Source of the DNA: Clostridia bacterium
GTDB taxonomy: Bacteria > Bacillota > Clostridia > Christensenellales > Borkfalkiaceae
Assembly: GCA_900770945.1 (NCBI GenBank)
Contig: CAAGME010000037.1
Span: 1 to 64,000, forward strand
Length of the DNA stretch: 64,000 nucleotides
Reading direction: 5' to 3'
Made by a program: the position numbers and the translations under genes. A model generated the notes under the pieces. That model worked only from the letters and a program-made list of their open reading frames with translations, did not search any database and had not been told where the DNA came from. Positions 46,059 through 55,797 of the stretch are shown here, one piece after another. The stretch's first letter is position 1, and each line of letters starts with the position of its first letter.

Positions 46059-47408
46059 TTAACTAAAAAGTTGATTTTTTTCTTCGATGATTTTATCGAG
46101 CTTATCTAAGTACGTCTTTATGTCCTTCGGCTCGCCTAATCTTTCGATTCTGTTTTCGTTTGAGAAAAGTCTTTTGCCGACGGCGTTCGCCCCGCATGAA
46201 AGTATGCTCGCAATCTCTTCCATAATGTCTATGTTATAGATACATTCCTTACCTTTTTTTGCGTAGCCCGTGTTTTCGAGGTTAGCCGCCATGTACTTTT
46301 GCCTATATAGGTAATACGGCGAATATTGAGCCGAATGTAGGGCTATATGCGCGTAATCGACCATTTTAGGCACTTCTTCTCCGGTTAATCTATCCATACT
46401 TTCTTTGAGTTTGGAACCCTTTTTAAGGCAAAGCGTATGCACCGTTATGTTCTCGGGCGAAAGCTCGATTGCCTTGTCGAGAGAGGCTTTAAAATCGTCG
46501 AACGTTTCTTCGGGCAAGCCCGCAATCAAATCCATATTGACGTCGAAGCCGTAACTTTTTGTGAGAAAAAACTTGTCTATCGTTTCCTTTGCCGTGTGTT
46601 TTCTGCCGATCAACGCAAGCGTTTTGTCCGAAAATGTCTGCGGATTGACGCAAACGCGCGTAACGCCGTAGTCCTTCATGAGTTTCAGCTTTTCTTCCGT
46701 TATGCAGTCCGGTCTGCCCGCTTCGACGGTGTATTCTATATTTTGTTTGCCGATGGCGTCTAAGACTGCGGCGAAGTGTTCGGTTTTCAGCGACACCGGC
46801 GTGCCGCCGCCTACGTACACGCTGCGGAAGTTTTTCCCTAACGCTTTTGCCGCTTTAATTTCCTTAATAAGTGCCTCTATATATTCGTTAATCGCCTTTT
46901 CTTTGGAAATTTCACAAGAGATGAAAGAGCAGTACGCGCACCTTGTCGGGCAGAAAGGAAGGCTCACGAAAAAGTCAAAAATATCTTCTCCGACCTTTGG
47001 ATAGTAAGGTTTTTGCACGCTTAAAATATCCTCTATTATCTTGGTTTTGCTTTCGGAAACGAGCATTTCGTCCGTAAAAAAGCTTCGCCAATTTTCGCCT
47101 TGTTGAACGGCAAGCTTGCTCGGTCTTATCCCCGTGAGCGCGCCCCAGGGGAGCTTCACGCCCGTAAAATCGGACAAAACTTTGTACAAGGAAAGTTTGG
47201 CGTACCGTTTTTTGAGTCGCTTTTCTATCAGTTTGTTTTCGGGCTTAAAAGCGTATTCGTAGCTATAAGTTTTGTCGTCAATCGCAACATTAACCGCAAG
47301 GCTGCCGGTCTTTAATTCGCCGTCCACCCGCATTTCGGGGTATACGCCGAATTCGTTGACGACCTCGTTAAGTTCGCTTTCTAAGTTTTCAAAATTAGTT
47401 ATAAGCAT
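46059..47408 (-). CDS. hemZ: Radical SAM coproporphyrinogen dehydrogenase-like protein HemZ
   Basis: The [4Fe-4S]-SAM motif is CPTRCAYC, followed by YVGGGTP and the MDLIAGLP block. About 140 N-terminal residues precede the radical SAM core, as in HemZ rather than HemN. 449 residues. Whether it acts on coproporphyrinogen is uncertain: no other haem genes are seen in the window. It comes 13 bases after the MBL hydrolase gene, in a common Clostridia order after relA. Confidence 0.88.
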   Translation of the reverse strand: MLITNFENLESELNEVVNEFGVYPEMRVDGELKTGSLAVNVAIDDKTYSYEYAFKPENKLIEKRLKKRYAKLSLYKVLSDFTGVKLPWGALTGIRPSKLAVQQGENWRSFFTDEMLVSESKTKIIEDILSVQKPYYPKVGEDIFDFFVSLPFCPTRCAYCSFISCEISKEKAINEYIEALIKEIKAAKALGKNFRSVYVGGGTPVSLKTEHFAAVLDAIGKQNIEYTVEAGRPDCITEEKLKLMKDYGVTRVCVNPQTFSDKTLALIGRKHTAKETIDKFFLTKSYGFDVNMDLIAGLPEETFDDFKASLDKAIELSPENITVHTLCLKKGSKLKESMDRLTGEEVPKMVDYAHIALHSAQYSPYYLYRQKYMAANLENTGYAKKGKECIYNIDIMEEIASILSCGANAVGKRLFSNENRIERLGEPKDIKTYLDKLDKIIEEKNQLFS

Positions 47409-47421
47409 AAATTCAAATTGA

Positions 47422-48042
47422 TTATAAGCACAAATTTTCGAGAACGCCGTAAGCTTTTTCTCGTTTCAAGCTCGTTTCTTCGCCGTGACCGGGCAAAACC
47501 CTGCCGTCAAAATCTAACCCCGCAAGGAATTTTAAGGACGACAAAAGCTTTTTATAGTTTCCGCCGGGCATATCGAATCTACCGTACCCGCCCGAAAAAA
47601 GCGTGTCGCCGGTAAAAAGGTAATCGCCGACCTTAATGCACACCGAACCCTCGGAATGCCCCGGGGTATGATAAACCGTAACGACAAAATCGCCTATTCT
47701 GTTTTCTCCCTCGGTCAAAACCTCGTGGCGACTTACTCCGTAAAACGGAAAGCCGAAAACCTTTGCGAGAGAAAGCTCGGGAGAAGTCAGCATCGGCGCG
47801 TCCTCTTCCTTAACGTAGCACTTAACGCCCGCTTTCAAAAAGCACTCCGCCGCGCCGATGTGGTCGAAGTGACCGTGCGTCAAAAGAACGGCTTCCGTCG
47901 TTAAATTTTCTTTGTCGATTATTGCCTTAATTTTCAAAAAGTCCCCGCCGGGGTCGATTATCAACGCTTTTTTGTTTTCATCGTTCGATAAAACGTAACA
48001 GTTCGCGCCTATCGGAGCAACGGGAATTTTAAACAATTTCAT
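47422..48042 (-). CDS. MBL-fold metallo-hydrolase (glyoxalase II-like)
   Basis: 206 residues with the binuclear metal motif THGHFDHIG (HxHxDH), the later His in PGHSEGS, Asp in FTGDTLF and His in LPGHGEET. Related to YqgX/GloB-like hydrolases; the natural thioester or ester substrate is not known. It lies between relA and hemZ. Confidence 0.9.
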   Translation of the reverse strand: MKLFKIPVAPIGANCYVLSNDENKKALIIDPGGDFLKIKAIIDKENLTTEAVLLTHGHFDHIGAAECFLKAGVKCYVKEEDAPMLTSPELSLAKVFGFPFYGVSRHEVLTEGENRIGDFVVTVYHTPGHSEGSVCIKVGDYLFTGDTLFSGGYGRFDMPGGNYKKLLSSLKFLAGLDFDGRVLPGHGEETSLKREKAYGVLENLCL

Positions 48043-48070
48043 AGTGGTTTTTAAGAAAAATTAGAGATAT

Positions 48071-50206
48071 TTAAACGATTGTTCTGAATACGTCGGTTAT
48101 GTCTTTACTTTCGCGAAGCTTTTTAAAGAGAACGTCAAGGTCGTCTTTTTTGTTGAGCCTTACGGTCATATCGGCGGTGGAAGTTCTTGTTTTGTTGTCG
48201 ATTCTGCCGTTAAAGGAAAGAACGAAAAGACCGAGCTGCGCGCACGCCGCCGAGACGATGGACATGAGCGGTGCTTTTTCCGTGCCGTTTATCTTTATGC
48301 TGACAACGTAGTTTTCGCCCGCCTTGCCCGTCCACTCGGCAGGAAGTATTCTGTCTTTATCCTCTTGCGCAAGGTTAGGACAATCCGCCCTATGCACGGT
48401 AACGCCTCTTCCGCGGGAAACAAAACCGACAATCTTGTCGCCCGGAACGGGGTTGCAACAGCCGGCAAAGCGAACCAAAAGCCCGTCAACGCCTTTTATG
48501 ATGACGTCGCCCGAGCCGTGACTTCTGCCTTTGACGGAAGCGACGACGCTCTGTTCCTCAATCGGTTTTTCTTTTTTGTAAATATCGATGAACTTATACA
48601 AAACCTGCTGAGGAGAAACGGCTCCGCAACCGACTGCGGCGTACATTTCTTCCTGCGTGTTGAAGTTCATCTTTTCGGAAACCTTGTCGAAGTTTGCGTT
48701 AGTGCAAAGCTGAGAGAACACAAAACCTTTGAGCTTAGACGCGTTTTCAAGCATGGATTTGCCCATCTTGACGTGTTCTTCCGCCATCGAACGCTTGAAA
48801 AACTGCTTTATTTTCGCCCTCGAGGACGGCATTTGCGCTATTTTGAGCCAATCCCAGGACGGACCCTTAGACGTTTTGCTCGTTATAATCTCAACGATAT
48901 CGCCCGTAGAAAGGCTATAAGAGAGCGGCACGATTTTGCCGTTGACCTTTGCGCCGATGCACTTATGCCCGACTTCCGTGTGAATCCTATACGCGTAGTC
49001 GATGGGCGTTGCGCCCTTAGCGAGGCTGATAACTTCGCCCTTAGGCGTAAAAACGAGGATTTCCTGGTCGTAAATATCGGTTTTGAGAGAATCTATAAAG
49101 TCGGTCGTTTTTACGCCGCTCTGCCACTCCATAACCTCTCTTATCCAGGAAAGACGCTTGTCGAAGGTGTCCTCGTCCGATTTTTGTTCCTTGTACTTCC
49201 AATGCGCCGCGATACCGTACTCCGCTATACGGTGCATTTCGAAAGTTCTTATCTGAATTTCAAAAATCTGACCGAAGCTCGTAACGACCGTGGTATGCAA
49301 ACTTTGATACATGTTAGGCTTGGGGATTGCGATATAATCCTTGATTCGCCCGGGCATCGGCACCCATTTTTTATGGATTTTTCCTAAAATTTCGTAACAT
49401 TCGTCAACCGTTTCGACGATTACGCGCACTGCGGACAAGTCGTAAATCTGGTCGAGCGTTTTGTTGCGCGTTTTCATTTTTTTGTAAATCGAATAAAAGT
49501 GCTTAGGTCTGCCGATGACGTCGCCTTTTATGTTCGATTCGGCAAGTATTCCTTTGATTTCTTCGACTACGGAATTGATAAAGCGTTGGCGTTCCGAAAG
49601 CTGAGTGTTTATGTTTTTACGCAAAAATTCGAAAGCTTCGGGGTCGAGATATTTTAAGCACAAATCTTCGAGTTCGCACTTAATCTGCGAGATACCGAGC
49701 CTGCCCGCGAGCGGCGCGTAAATATCGAGCGTTTCGTGCGCCATTGCAAGCTGACGCGCTTCCGACAAAAAGTTGAGCGAACGCATATTGTGCAATCTGT
49801 CGGCAAGTTTTATGATTATTACGCGGATATCCCGCGCCATGGATACGAAAATCTTTTTAAAGTTTTCCGCTTGCTCTTCCTTTTGCGAACGGAATTCGAA
49901 TTTTTCGAGCTTGGTTACGCCCTGAACGAGCGTTAAAACCTCATCGCCGAACTCACGCGAAATATCGCCCTCGGAAACGGACGTATCTTCGAGCGTGTCA
50001 TGCAAAAACGCAGCGCAAATGGTTGCCGCGTCCATGCCGAGGTCGATTAGAATCTCGGCGACGGCGCACGGATGAATAAAATAGTCCTCGCCGGAAGCCC
50101 TTTTCTGCCCCTCGTGAGCGGCTTTCGCAAAATAAAAAGCTTTTTCGATTTTTTCCGCTTCTTCAATGGTGTAAACCTTGCGGACGACATCAAGAATTTC
50201 GTACAT
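48071..50206 (-). CDS. relA: Bifunctional (p)ppGpp synthetase/hydrolase (Rel)
   Basis: Makes and breaks the stringent-response alarmone. The HD hydrolase domain holds FLHDTLEDTS. The synthetase domain shows YDLSAVRVIV and KPNMYQSLHTTV. TGS (VFTPKGEVISLAKGATPIDYA), a zinc-finger region with RFAGCCNPVPGD and a C-terminal ACT domain follow. 711 residues, the long form. It starts one base after the recJ stop. The usual apt gene between recJ and relA is absent, as is dtd after relA. Confidence 0.97.
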   Translation of the reverse strand: MYEILDVVRKVYTIEEAEKIEKAFYFAKAAHEGQKRASGEDYFIHPCAVAEILIDLGMDAATICAAFLHDTLEDTSVSEGDISREFGDEVLTLVQGVTKLEKFEFRSQKEEQAENFKKIFVSMARDIRVIIIKLADRLHNMRSLNFLSEARQLAMAHETLDIYAPLAGRLGISQIKCELEDLCLKYLDPEAFEFLRKNINTQLSERQRFINSVVEEIKGILAESNIKGDVIGRPKHFYSIYKKMKTRNKTLDQIYDLSAVRVIVETVDECYEILGKIHKKWVPMPGRIKDYIAIPKPNMYQSLHTTVVTSFGQIFEIQIRTFEMHRIAEYGIAAHWKYKEQKSDEDTFDKRLSWIREVMEWQSGVKTTDFIDSLKTDIYDQEILVFTPKGEVISLAKGATPIDYAYRIHTEVGHKCIGAKVNGKIVPLSYSLSTGDIVEIITSKTSKGPSWDWLKIAQMPSSRAKIKQFFKRSMAEEHVKMGKSMLENASKLKGFVFSQLCTNANFDKVSEKMNFNTQEEMYAAVGCGAVSPQQVLYKFIDIYKKEKPIEEQSVVASVKGRSHGSGDVIIKGVDGLLVRFAGCCNPVPGDKIVGFVSRGRGVTVHRADCPNLAQEDKDRILPAEWTGKAGENYVVSIKINGTEKAPLMSIVSAACAQLGLFVLSFNGRIDNKTRTSTADMTVRLNKKDDLDVLFKKLRESKDITDVFRTIV

Positions 50207-50207
50207 A

Positions 50208-52502
50208 TCAGTCTTTCAACGCCTTGACGGCGGAATAAATTTTAGAATTGCTTAGCTCTTTTCCGTCACATTTTTTAACGATAAGCCTTCCGTCTTCAAA
50301 TGCGACAAACCCGAGTTCGACAAACACTTCGGTCACAAAAACAACCTGCATTTTTTTCAAGCCCAAACGGCTGACTAAAGCATACTCCACGCTTGAAAAA
50401 ATCTTTTTGCCGCTTGAGTTTTTCAGTTCTTTGTAAACCTCGGCGAAAACCGAACGATCGACGGAAAGTTTTTTGTAATCGAACGCATAAAAATCGCTTG
50501 CGACAATCTCCTCTTCGCCGAAAAAGTCAAACGGCGCGCCGAGCGGGCGGTCGAGATAAAAAACCTTTTTAAACCCCGTAATCTCGCTTTTTAGCGGCGC
50601 GACGACGAGATTGTTCCTTAAATTCCTTTCGTCGGACGCATAAATTGTTTTATCGAGAGAAACAAGAAAAGGATATTTTGAAACGGCAAGCGGATTATAT
50701 AGCGCGAAAATCGTTCCGTAACAATCTTCGCTCGCCCTTTCAGCTTTGTTTTCGACCTCTTTAGCGGGCTTAAAGGCAGCTACTTTGTCGGTTTTTGCAG
50801 TGTTGAGACTTACCCGAAAGGCTTCCAAAACCACCTTTTCGGTAGGATTAACGGCAAATTCCACATCTTTTACGTAGCCTTTGAGATACTCCTTGCCGTT
50901 GAAAAACGAAACGCCCGGCTCAAACAATATCTTTTTGTCCGCACCCGAGCTTAAAAGTTCGCTCTTTTTTGCGCCGGAAAAATACGTTAGATCGATAAAC
51001 TCCGTTTTAAGAGAAACGTGCGGCGAATCGGCTTTCAAGGGGGTGACGGAAACGTCCGTTGCATTGAGCAGAAAAAGCGGTTTCCTGTTCCCCACGCCGC
51101 AAGGTTCGAGTCTTTCGAGTTCCTTTGCGAGCGAGAGCGTGAATTGTTCGGTAACGAGAGCGTCTGCGATTTTAACGGGTTTGAAAAATCCTCCATCGAA
51201 GTTTCTTTCGACGTATTCTTCAATCGCCCTTTTAAACTGCTCGTAATTTTTCGTTTCGACGGTTATTCCCGCCGCCTGCGCATGCCCGCCGTAATCCTTA
51301 AGATACCGTTTGCACGCAGACACGCATTCGTAAATATTTACGGCTTCAATAGATCTCGCCGAGCCGTGCATGCTTTCTCCGCTCCCCGCAAAAAGTATGA
51401 CGGGGCGGGAAAATTCCTCGACAAGGCGCGCGGCGATAATGCCGACAAGCCCGCCGTTCCACTCGCTGCCGTTCAAAACTATTATCTTTTTGTCGTAAGC
51501 CTCGTCAACGACCTTTTGGCGAGCCGACTTATAAAGCGCGTCGCACTCGGCTTGTCTGCCGACGTTAAATTCGTTGAGTTTTTCCGCAAGAGTTTTTGCT
51601 CGGGATTGGTCGTCCGTAAGCAGTAATTCGAGCGCGAGCGAAGCGTCGCCCATTCTGCCGGCTGCGTTTATTCTCGGTGCAATCATAAAAGCTATGGACG
51701 TGGAATTTATTTCCTTCATTCCCGCAACCTCTATAAGCGCATTTATTGCCGGGGCAGCCTTGCCGCTTTTTATATGCTTAACGCCCTCGTAAACGATATC
51801 TCTGTTCTCGCCGACGAGCGGCATACTGTCGGCGATTGTCGCAATCGTCGCGTAATCGATATATTTGTTGGCTTTTGTGCCTATAAGCGCGTATGCGAGC
51901 TTGTACGCAACGCCCGCGCCGCAAAGACTTTCAAAGCCGTAAGCCGATTTTTGCTTACAGTTTACGATAGTGCAGTCTGGCAGAGAATCGGGCAGTTCAT
52001 GGTGGTCCGTAACGATGACGTCCGCGCCTAATTCCTTAATATATTCGACTTCTTTTTTCCCGCTTATTCCGCAATCGACGGTAATAATCAGTTCGGGGAA
52101 GTGTTCGTCGAAAATTTTGTCGATATTCGCCTTAGAAAGCCCGTAGCCGTCCGCGCGTTCGGGGACGAACGGAACGACGTCAAGCCCTAATTCCGTCAAA
52201 GCCTTTGTCAAAAGCGCGGTAGCGGAGATACCGTCCACGTCATAATCGCCGTACACAACGACTGTTTCCTGACCCTCGACGGCTTGTTTTATGCGTTCGA
52301 CGGCTTCCGGCATACCTTTTAAAAGAAGCGGGTTTTTGAAACGCTTCCAGCCGGGCTTTAAGAAAGCGTAAAGCTCTTCGTCCGTTCTCACTCCGCGCGA
52401 ATAAAGTATGCCCGCGGTTTCGTTATGCAGGGAAAAATCACGGGATATTTCGCTTATTCTCTTTTTATCTTCCGAGGTGAAATCGGATAAAAGCTTAATC
52501 AT
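50208..52502 (-). CDS. recJ: Single-strand-specific DNA exonuclease RecJ
   Basis: A 5'-3' exonuclease for mismatch, base-excision and RecFOR repair. DHH motifs: VYGDYDVDGISATALL, TVDCGISG, VTDHHELPD, and APRINAAGRMGDA. The DHHA1 part has YGGHAQAAGI. About 200 extra C-terminal residues as in Firmicutes RecJ; 764 in total. AAGGA lies eight bases before the ATG. Confidence 0.95.
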   Translation of the reverse strand: MIKLLSDFTSEDKKRISEISRDFSLHNETAGILYSRGVRTDEELYAFLKPGWKRFKNPLLLKGMPEAVERIKQAVEGQETVVVYGDYDVDGISATALLTKALTELGLDVVPFVPERADGYGLSKANIDKIFDEHFPELIITVDCGISGKKEVEYIKELGADVIVTDHHELPDSLPDCTIVNCKQKSAYGFESLCGAGVAYKLAYALIGTKANKYIDYATIATIADSMPLVGENRDIVYEGVKHIKSGKAAPAINALIEVAGMKEINSTSIAFMIAPRINAAGRMGDASLALELLLTDDQSRAKTLAEKLNEFNVGRQAECDALYKSARQKVVDEAYDKKIIVLNGSEWNGGLVGIIAARLVEEFSRPVILFAGSGESMHGSARSIEAVNIYECVSACKRYLKDYGGHAQAAGITVETKNYEQFKRAIEEYVERNFDGGFFKPVKIADALVTEQFTLSLAKELERLEPCGVGNRKPLFLLNATDVSVTPLKADSPHVSLKTEFIDLTYFSGAKKSELLSSGADKKILFEPGVSFFNGKEYLKGYVKDVEFAVNPTEKVVLEAFRVSLNTAKTDKVAAFKPAKEVENKAERASEDCYGTIFALYNPLAVSKYPFLVSLDKTIYASDERNLRNNLVVAPLKSEITGFKKVFYLDRPLGAPFDFFGEEEIVASDFYAFDYKKLSVDRSVFAEVYKELKNSSGKKIFSSVEYALVSRLGLKKMQVVFVTEVFVELGFVAFEDGRLIVKKCDGKELSNSKIYSAVKALKD

Positions 52503-52545
52503 GTTCGTTATCCTTTTTTTAGGGATTGCATTCCTTATCTACTCA

Positions 52546-52560
52546 ACACCTAAAAGGTGT
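52546..52560 (+). other. Small hairpin followed by CTTTTT on the plus strand
   Basis: ACACCT-AAA-AGGTGT, then CTTTTT in the plus direction. It looks like a weak terminator but has no plus-strand gene to serve; it may be part of the recJ leader on the other strand. Confidence 0.35.
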
Positions 52561-52580
52561 CTTTTTCGCGCTTTTTTTGT

Positions 52581-52679
52581 GACCGTTCGAGTGCAGTACG
52601 CGGTGGCTAAAAAGCAAAAAGCGAACGGTTTGTTGTTCCCGTCCGCTTAAAACCATCAGAGGAATACTCTAACGGTCAG
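52581..52679. repeat. Inverted repeat bounding a structured gap between secF and recJ
   Basis: TGACCGTTcGAGT near 52581 and ACTCtAACGGTCA ending near 52679 pair over 12 of 13 bases and enclose about 75 bases that contain the secF terminator stem. It could be an outer RNA stem or a tiny mobile-element remnant. Confidence 0.5.
52609..52646 (-). terminator. secDF terminator
   Basis: GCGAACGG against CCGTCCGC (8 bp, one G-U in RNA) with a 10-base loop, then TTTTTGCTTTTT in the minus direction. Confidence 0.75.
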
Positions 52680-52683
52680 TTTT

Positions 52684-53751
52684 TTATTTGGATTCCTTGT
52701 TTGCGGCAACCGCGCCCTGATAGCCCTTTTTCGCCTGTTTTTTCGCTTTTATTTTCTTCTCTATCTTTCTAAACATTACATAGAAGGACGGGGCGAGAAG
52801 TACGGAAGAGTATGCGCCCGCTAAAAGACCGAAAATAATCGGGAAAATGAAGTCCTGAATCGCGCTGACGGAAAGAGCGGCGAGAGAAACAACCATTACG
52901 AGAGTAGTAATCGTAGTCAAAACCGTTCTGCCGATTGTGTGCGAAAGCGCTTCGTTGGCAATCTGAACATCGGGAACATCCGCATTATTCGGATCTTTGT
53001 TGTATTCGCGGATACGGTCGAATATAATAATGGTTGCGTTGATGGAGTAACCGACGATAGTTATTACCGCGGCGATAAACGTCGAGTTGACGGGAATATT
53101 GAATATCGCCGTGAAAGCAATCATTATTATAACGTCGTGAATAAGTGCGCAAACCGCCGCAAGCGCGCTCGCAAGCGTAAATCTTATTATAATGTAAATA
53201 AGCATTACGACGATAGCGACGCACAAAGCGATTATGGCGTTTCTTAAAAGCGTGCCGGAAGCAGTCGCGCCGACGGTGTAAGCCTTAACGGCGTTGTCGT
53301 CGAATTCCGCGCCCGCCTTTTTAAGCGTTTCGTTTTCTTCGGCAAGGGTTTGGAGCGATTTTGTAATCATCTGGCACAAACCGTTCGTATCGCCTTTACC
53401 TTGAACGAATTCCACGAACTCGCTTTCGTTATCTTTTGTAACCTTAACGCCCTTCCAAACGTTTCTGAGCCTGATTTCGAAGGTAGAACCGGAAATCTGA
53501 ACGTCGCCCATAATTTCAAGACCGTTATCTTTGATTACCTTTTTCATATCCTCGCGGATAATCTTGGAGCAATCCTCGTTTTCGGCAAACGCGTCAAAGT
53601 CCGCTTCAATTTTAACGCCGCCCATGAAGTCGATACCGATGTTCATTCCGCGAAAGACTATAAAGCCCACGCCGGCAAGAGCGACCACCAAAGCGATTAT
53701 AATGAAGATTTTGAACTTTTCAACAATTTTAAAATGTTTTTTCTTAAGCAT
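52684..53751 (-). CDS. secF: Protein translocase subunit SecF
   Basis: With SecD it pulls exported proteins through SecYEG using the ion gradient. One N-terminal helix, the GIDFMGGVKIE motif, a periplasm-side domain, then five helices with SINATIIIFDRIRE. 355 residues with a basic tail. It overlaps the secD end by eight bases. Confidence 0.96.
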   Translation of the reverse strand: MLKKKHFKIVEKFKIFIIIALVVALAGVGFIVFRGMNIGIDFMGGVKIEADFDAFAENEDCSKIIREDMKKVIKDNGLEIMGDVQISGSTFEIRLRNVWKGVKVTKDNESEFVEFVQGKGDTNGLCQMITKSLQTLAEENETLKKAGAEFDDNAVKAYTVGATASGTLLRNAIIALCVAIVVMLIYIIIRFTLASALAAVCALIHDVIIMIAFTAIFNIPVNSTFIAAVITIVGYSINATIIIFDRIREYNKDPNNADVPDVQIANEALSHTIGRTVLTTITTLVMVVSLAALSVSAIQDFIFPIIFGLLAGAYSSVLLAPSFYVMFRKIEKKIKAKKQAKKGYQGAVAANKESK

Positions 53752-55045
53752 TTTCGGCTTCCTCCCTCTTCAAACGGAAGAACTTCTCTTTCTTTTCGGA
53801 AAGCGAAAGCATAATTTTGAGATACCATCTCGTAACGAAGATAGAAGTAATCATCGAAAGAACGATACCGATAAAGAGCGTAATCGCAAAGCCCTTAATC
53901 GCGCCGGGGCAAAGGAAGTAAAGAACGGCGGCGGACAAAATGGTTGTGACGTTGGAGTCTATAACCGTGATAACCGCGCGCTTAAAGCCGGAATCGACCG
54001 AAGCGAGAACGGTTTTGCCGCTTGCGTATTCTTCCTTGATTCTCTCGTAAATAACGATGTTCGCGTCAACCGCCATACCGATTGAGAGAAGTATACCCGC
54101 AATGCCCGGAAGCGTCAACTGAACGCCCGGAACAATCGCCATAAAGATGATATAAAGAAGCGTGTAGATAAAGAGCGCGATATCCGCCGCTACGCCCATT
54201 CCGCCGTAAACGACTATCATTATTATAAATATGACAGCCATACCGATAACGCCGGCAAGCAAACTCTTGTTGATGGCGTCCTCTCCGAGACGAGCGGAAA
54301 TGCTTCTCGATTCGCTTACTTCGAAGTCGATAGGAAGCCTGCCGCTTTCGATAACGGACGCAACCGCGTCGGCTTCGTCATACGTGCTGTACCCCGTAAT
54401 CGTCGCGGACGGCTCGGTGAGCTGACCGGAAACGGACGGAGAAGAAACTACTTCGTCGCCGAGGTAAATGTAAAGCTTTTTATCGTCGCTTTCGTAAACT
54501 TCCTTTGTGGCTTTGCTGAAAGCTTCGGTACCGGCGGAAGTGAAGTTAAGAACGACTACGTATTTAGAAGCGTTGTCGGGGTCACGGCTGACGTATGCGG
54601 ACTTGATGTGTTCGGCTTTTACGAGAATATCCCCCGCTTTGTTACGGAAAGAGATTTCACCCGTAGAACCGATAACCTGCAATACTTCTTCCGCGTTGTC
54701 GACTTCGGGGATTTCGACCCTTATCTTGTTGCCGTCCTGAACGGAAATGGTAGCTTCGGTATATCCCTTGCTGTCGAGACGAGAACGAAGAATGTTCTGC
54801 GCGCTCTCAAGCGTAGAGATGTACTCGCTTTTGTTTGCGTCGTCACTCGAAGAATCCTTCGGGGTTAAAACGACGTAGTAACCGCCGGAAAGGTCGATAC
54901 CTTTGCCGATTAAGCTCATTATCGAGTTGTACTGCTTCGTCTTACGCGTAAACGGAACCGGGAACGACGCAAAGCACGCGACGCCCACGATAGCCGTAAG
55001 TATAAGCGAAACGATCAACGCGACAATCGATTTTGCCTTACTCAT
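53744..55045 (-). CDS. secD: Protein translocase subunit SecD
   Basis: 433 residues. N-terminal helix, GIDLSGGYYVVL, an external P1 domain (about 60-220), then five helices with MAVDANIVIYERIKEE. AGGAGG precedes the ATG. Promoter at 55139-55167. In many Clostridia the SCIFF peptide and its radical SAM maturase lie just upstream; I found neither in 55046-55341. Confidence 0.96.
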   Translation of the reverse strand: MSKAKSIVALIVSLILTAIVGVACFASFPVPFTRKTKQYNSIMSLIGKGIDLSGGYYVVLTPKDSSSDDANKSEYISTLESAQNILRSRLDSKGYTEATISVQDGNKIRVEIPEVDNAEEVLQVIGSTGEISFRNKAGDILVKAEHIKSAYVSRDPDNASKYVVVLNFTSAGTEAFSKATKEVYESDDKKLYIYLGDEVVSSPSVSGQLTEPSATITGYSTYDEADAVASVIESGRLPIDFEVSESRSISARLGEDAINKSLLAGVIGMAVIFIIMIVVYGGMGVAADIALFIYTLLYIIFMAIVPGVQLTLPGIAGILLSIGMAVDANIVIYERIKEEYASGKTVLASVDSGFKRAVITVIDSNVTTILSAAVLYFLCPGAIKGFAITLFIGIVLSMITSIFVTRWYLKIMLSLSEKKEKFFRLKREEAENA

Positions 55046-55138
55046 ATTACCTCCTGCAAATTAGGTAAATTCAAAAAAAATTACAAGTAGCTTATCACGA
55101 GAGGAACACAATCCTCCTCTATAAACATATGCTTTTAT

Positions 55139-55167
55139 ATTATACATTCAAACACCGTCAAAGTCAA
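55139..55167 (-). promoter_or_regulatory. secDF promoter
   Basis: Minus strand: TTGACT (55162-55167), 17 bases, TATAAT (55139-55144). The leader of about 85 bases holds a small hairpin near 55100-55120 and an eight-T run near 55074. Confidence 0.8.
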
Positions 55168-55284
55168 TGAATTTTTCGCAGATTTTCAGCATAAACGCTT
55201 ATAAAGTCGTATAATATTTTTTATTTTTAAAAAAATTCTTTTATAAACGGCTTTATGCGGAGATTTAAAAGGAAAAAACGGCGC

Positions 55285-55315
55285 AAAAAAAAGCAAGCTT
55301 CAAAGCCTGCCTTTT
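55285..55315 (-). terminator. Terminator after the TIGR04086-type gene
   Basis: An 11-bp stem (AAAAAGCAAGC against GCCTGCCTTTT, with G-U pairs in the minus RNA) and a 6-base loop, then eight T on the minus strand. Confidence 0.75.
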
Positions 55316-55341
55316 AAAAAAATTTTTCTCACCGCTTCTTT

Positions 55342-55704
55342 CTATCTTTTTACCGTTGCGGAAATTACCCCGCCTATAAGCCCGATAACGGAGCAAAACA
55401 AGACGTCGAATATGAGCCGCAACGAAAAGAAAGCCGTCTTAGATACGACGGAAAAAATAAGGTTGACGATAAGAGAATAAACCGCGCCGAAAACAACGCC
55501 TTTTATTATTCGCTTATCGCCCCTTATGCCGATTAAAACTCCCGCAACGATTGCGATTATTTTGAAAACCTGGTTCACGGGTCTTATAACTCCGCTTTCG
55601 ATAGAAAACATTTTTATAACGGCGGCAAAACCGAGAACAAACAGCACGCTAAAAATAGTCGCCGCGCCAAGACCTATCGCCGCTCTTATTCTTTCCTCTT
55701 TCAT
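55342..55704 (-). CDS. TIGR04086-type four-helix membrane protein
   Basis: 120 residues with four hydrophobic segments and a short basic start (KEERIRAAIGLG). The family is common in Clostridia next to yajC and secDF; its function is unknown. The ATG at 55704 follows AGAGG at seven bases; the frame to 55866 runs into the XRE promoter and is rejected. Its position between secD and yajC supports the family call. Confidence 0.7.
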   Translation of the reverse strand: MKEERIRAAIGLGAATIFSVLFVLGFAAVIKMFSIESGVIRPVNQVFKIIAIVAGVLIGIRGDKRIIKGVVFGAVYSLIVNLIFSVVSKTAFFSLRLIFDVLFCSVIGLIGGVISATVKR

Positions 55705-55761
55705 CTTCCGACCTCTTTTACGATAACTTATGCGCGGCGTGTGGTTTTTATGCTTAAAAAG

Positions 55762-55791
55762 TTGACTTTTTACGGCAATCGGGGATATAAT
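55762..55791 (+). promoter_or_regulatory. Promoter of the XRE gene, predicted to give a leaderless mRNA
   Basis: TTGACT (55762-55767), 18 bases, TATAAT (55786-55791). The ATG begins seven bases after the -10, where transcription would start. Confidence 0.7.
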
Positions 55792-55797
55792 CGAGAT

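Noticed and set aside
55046..55341. Possible SCIFF peptide gene upstream of secD
   Set aside because: No frame with the Cys-rich SCIFF pattern or radical SAM maturase is present; the gap holds the secDF promoter and a terminator.
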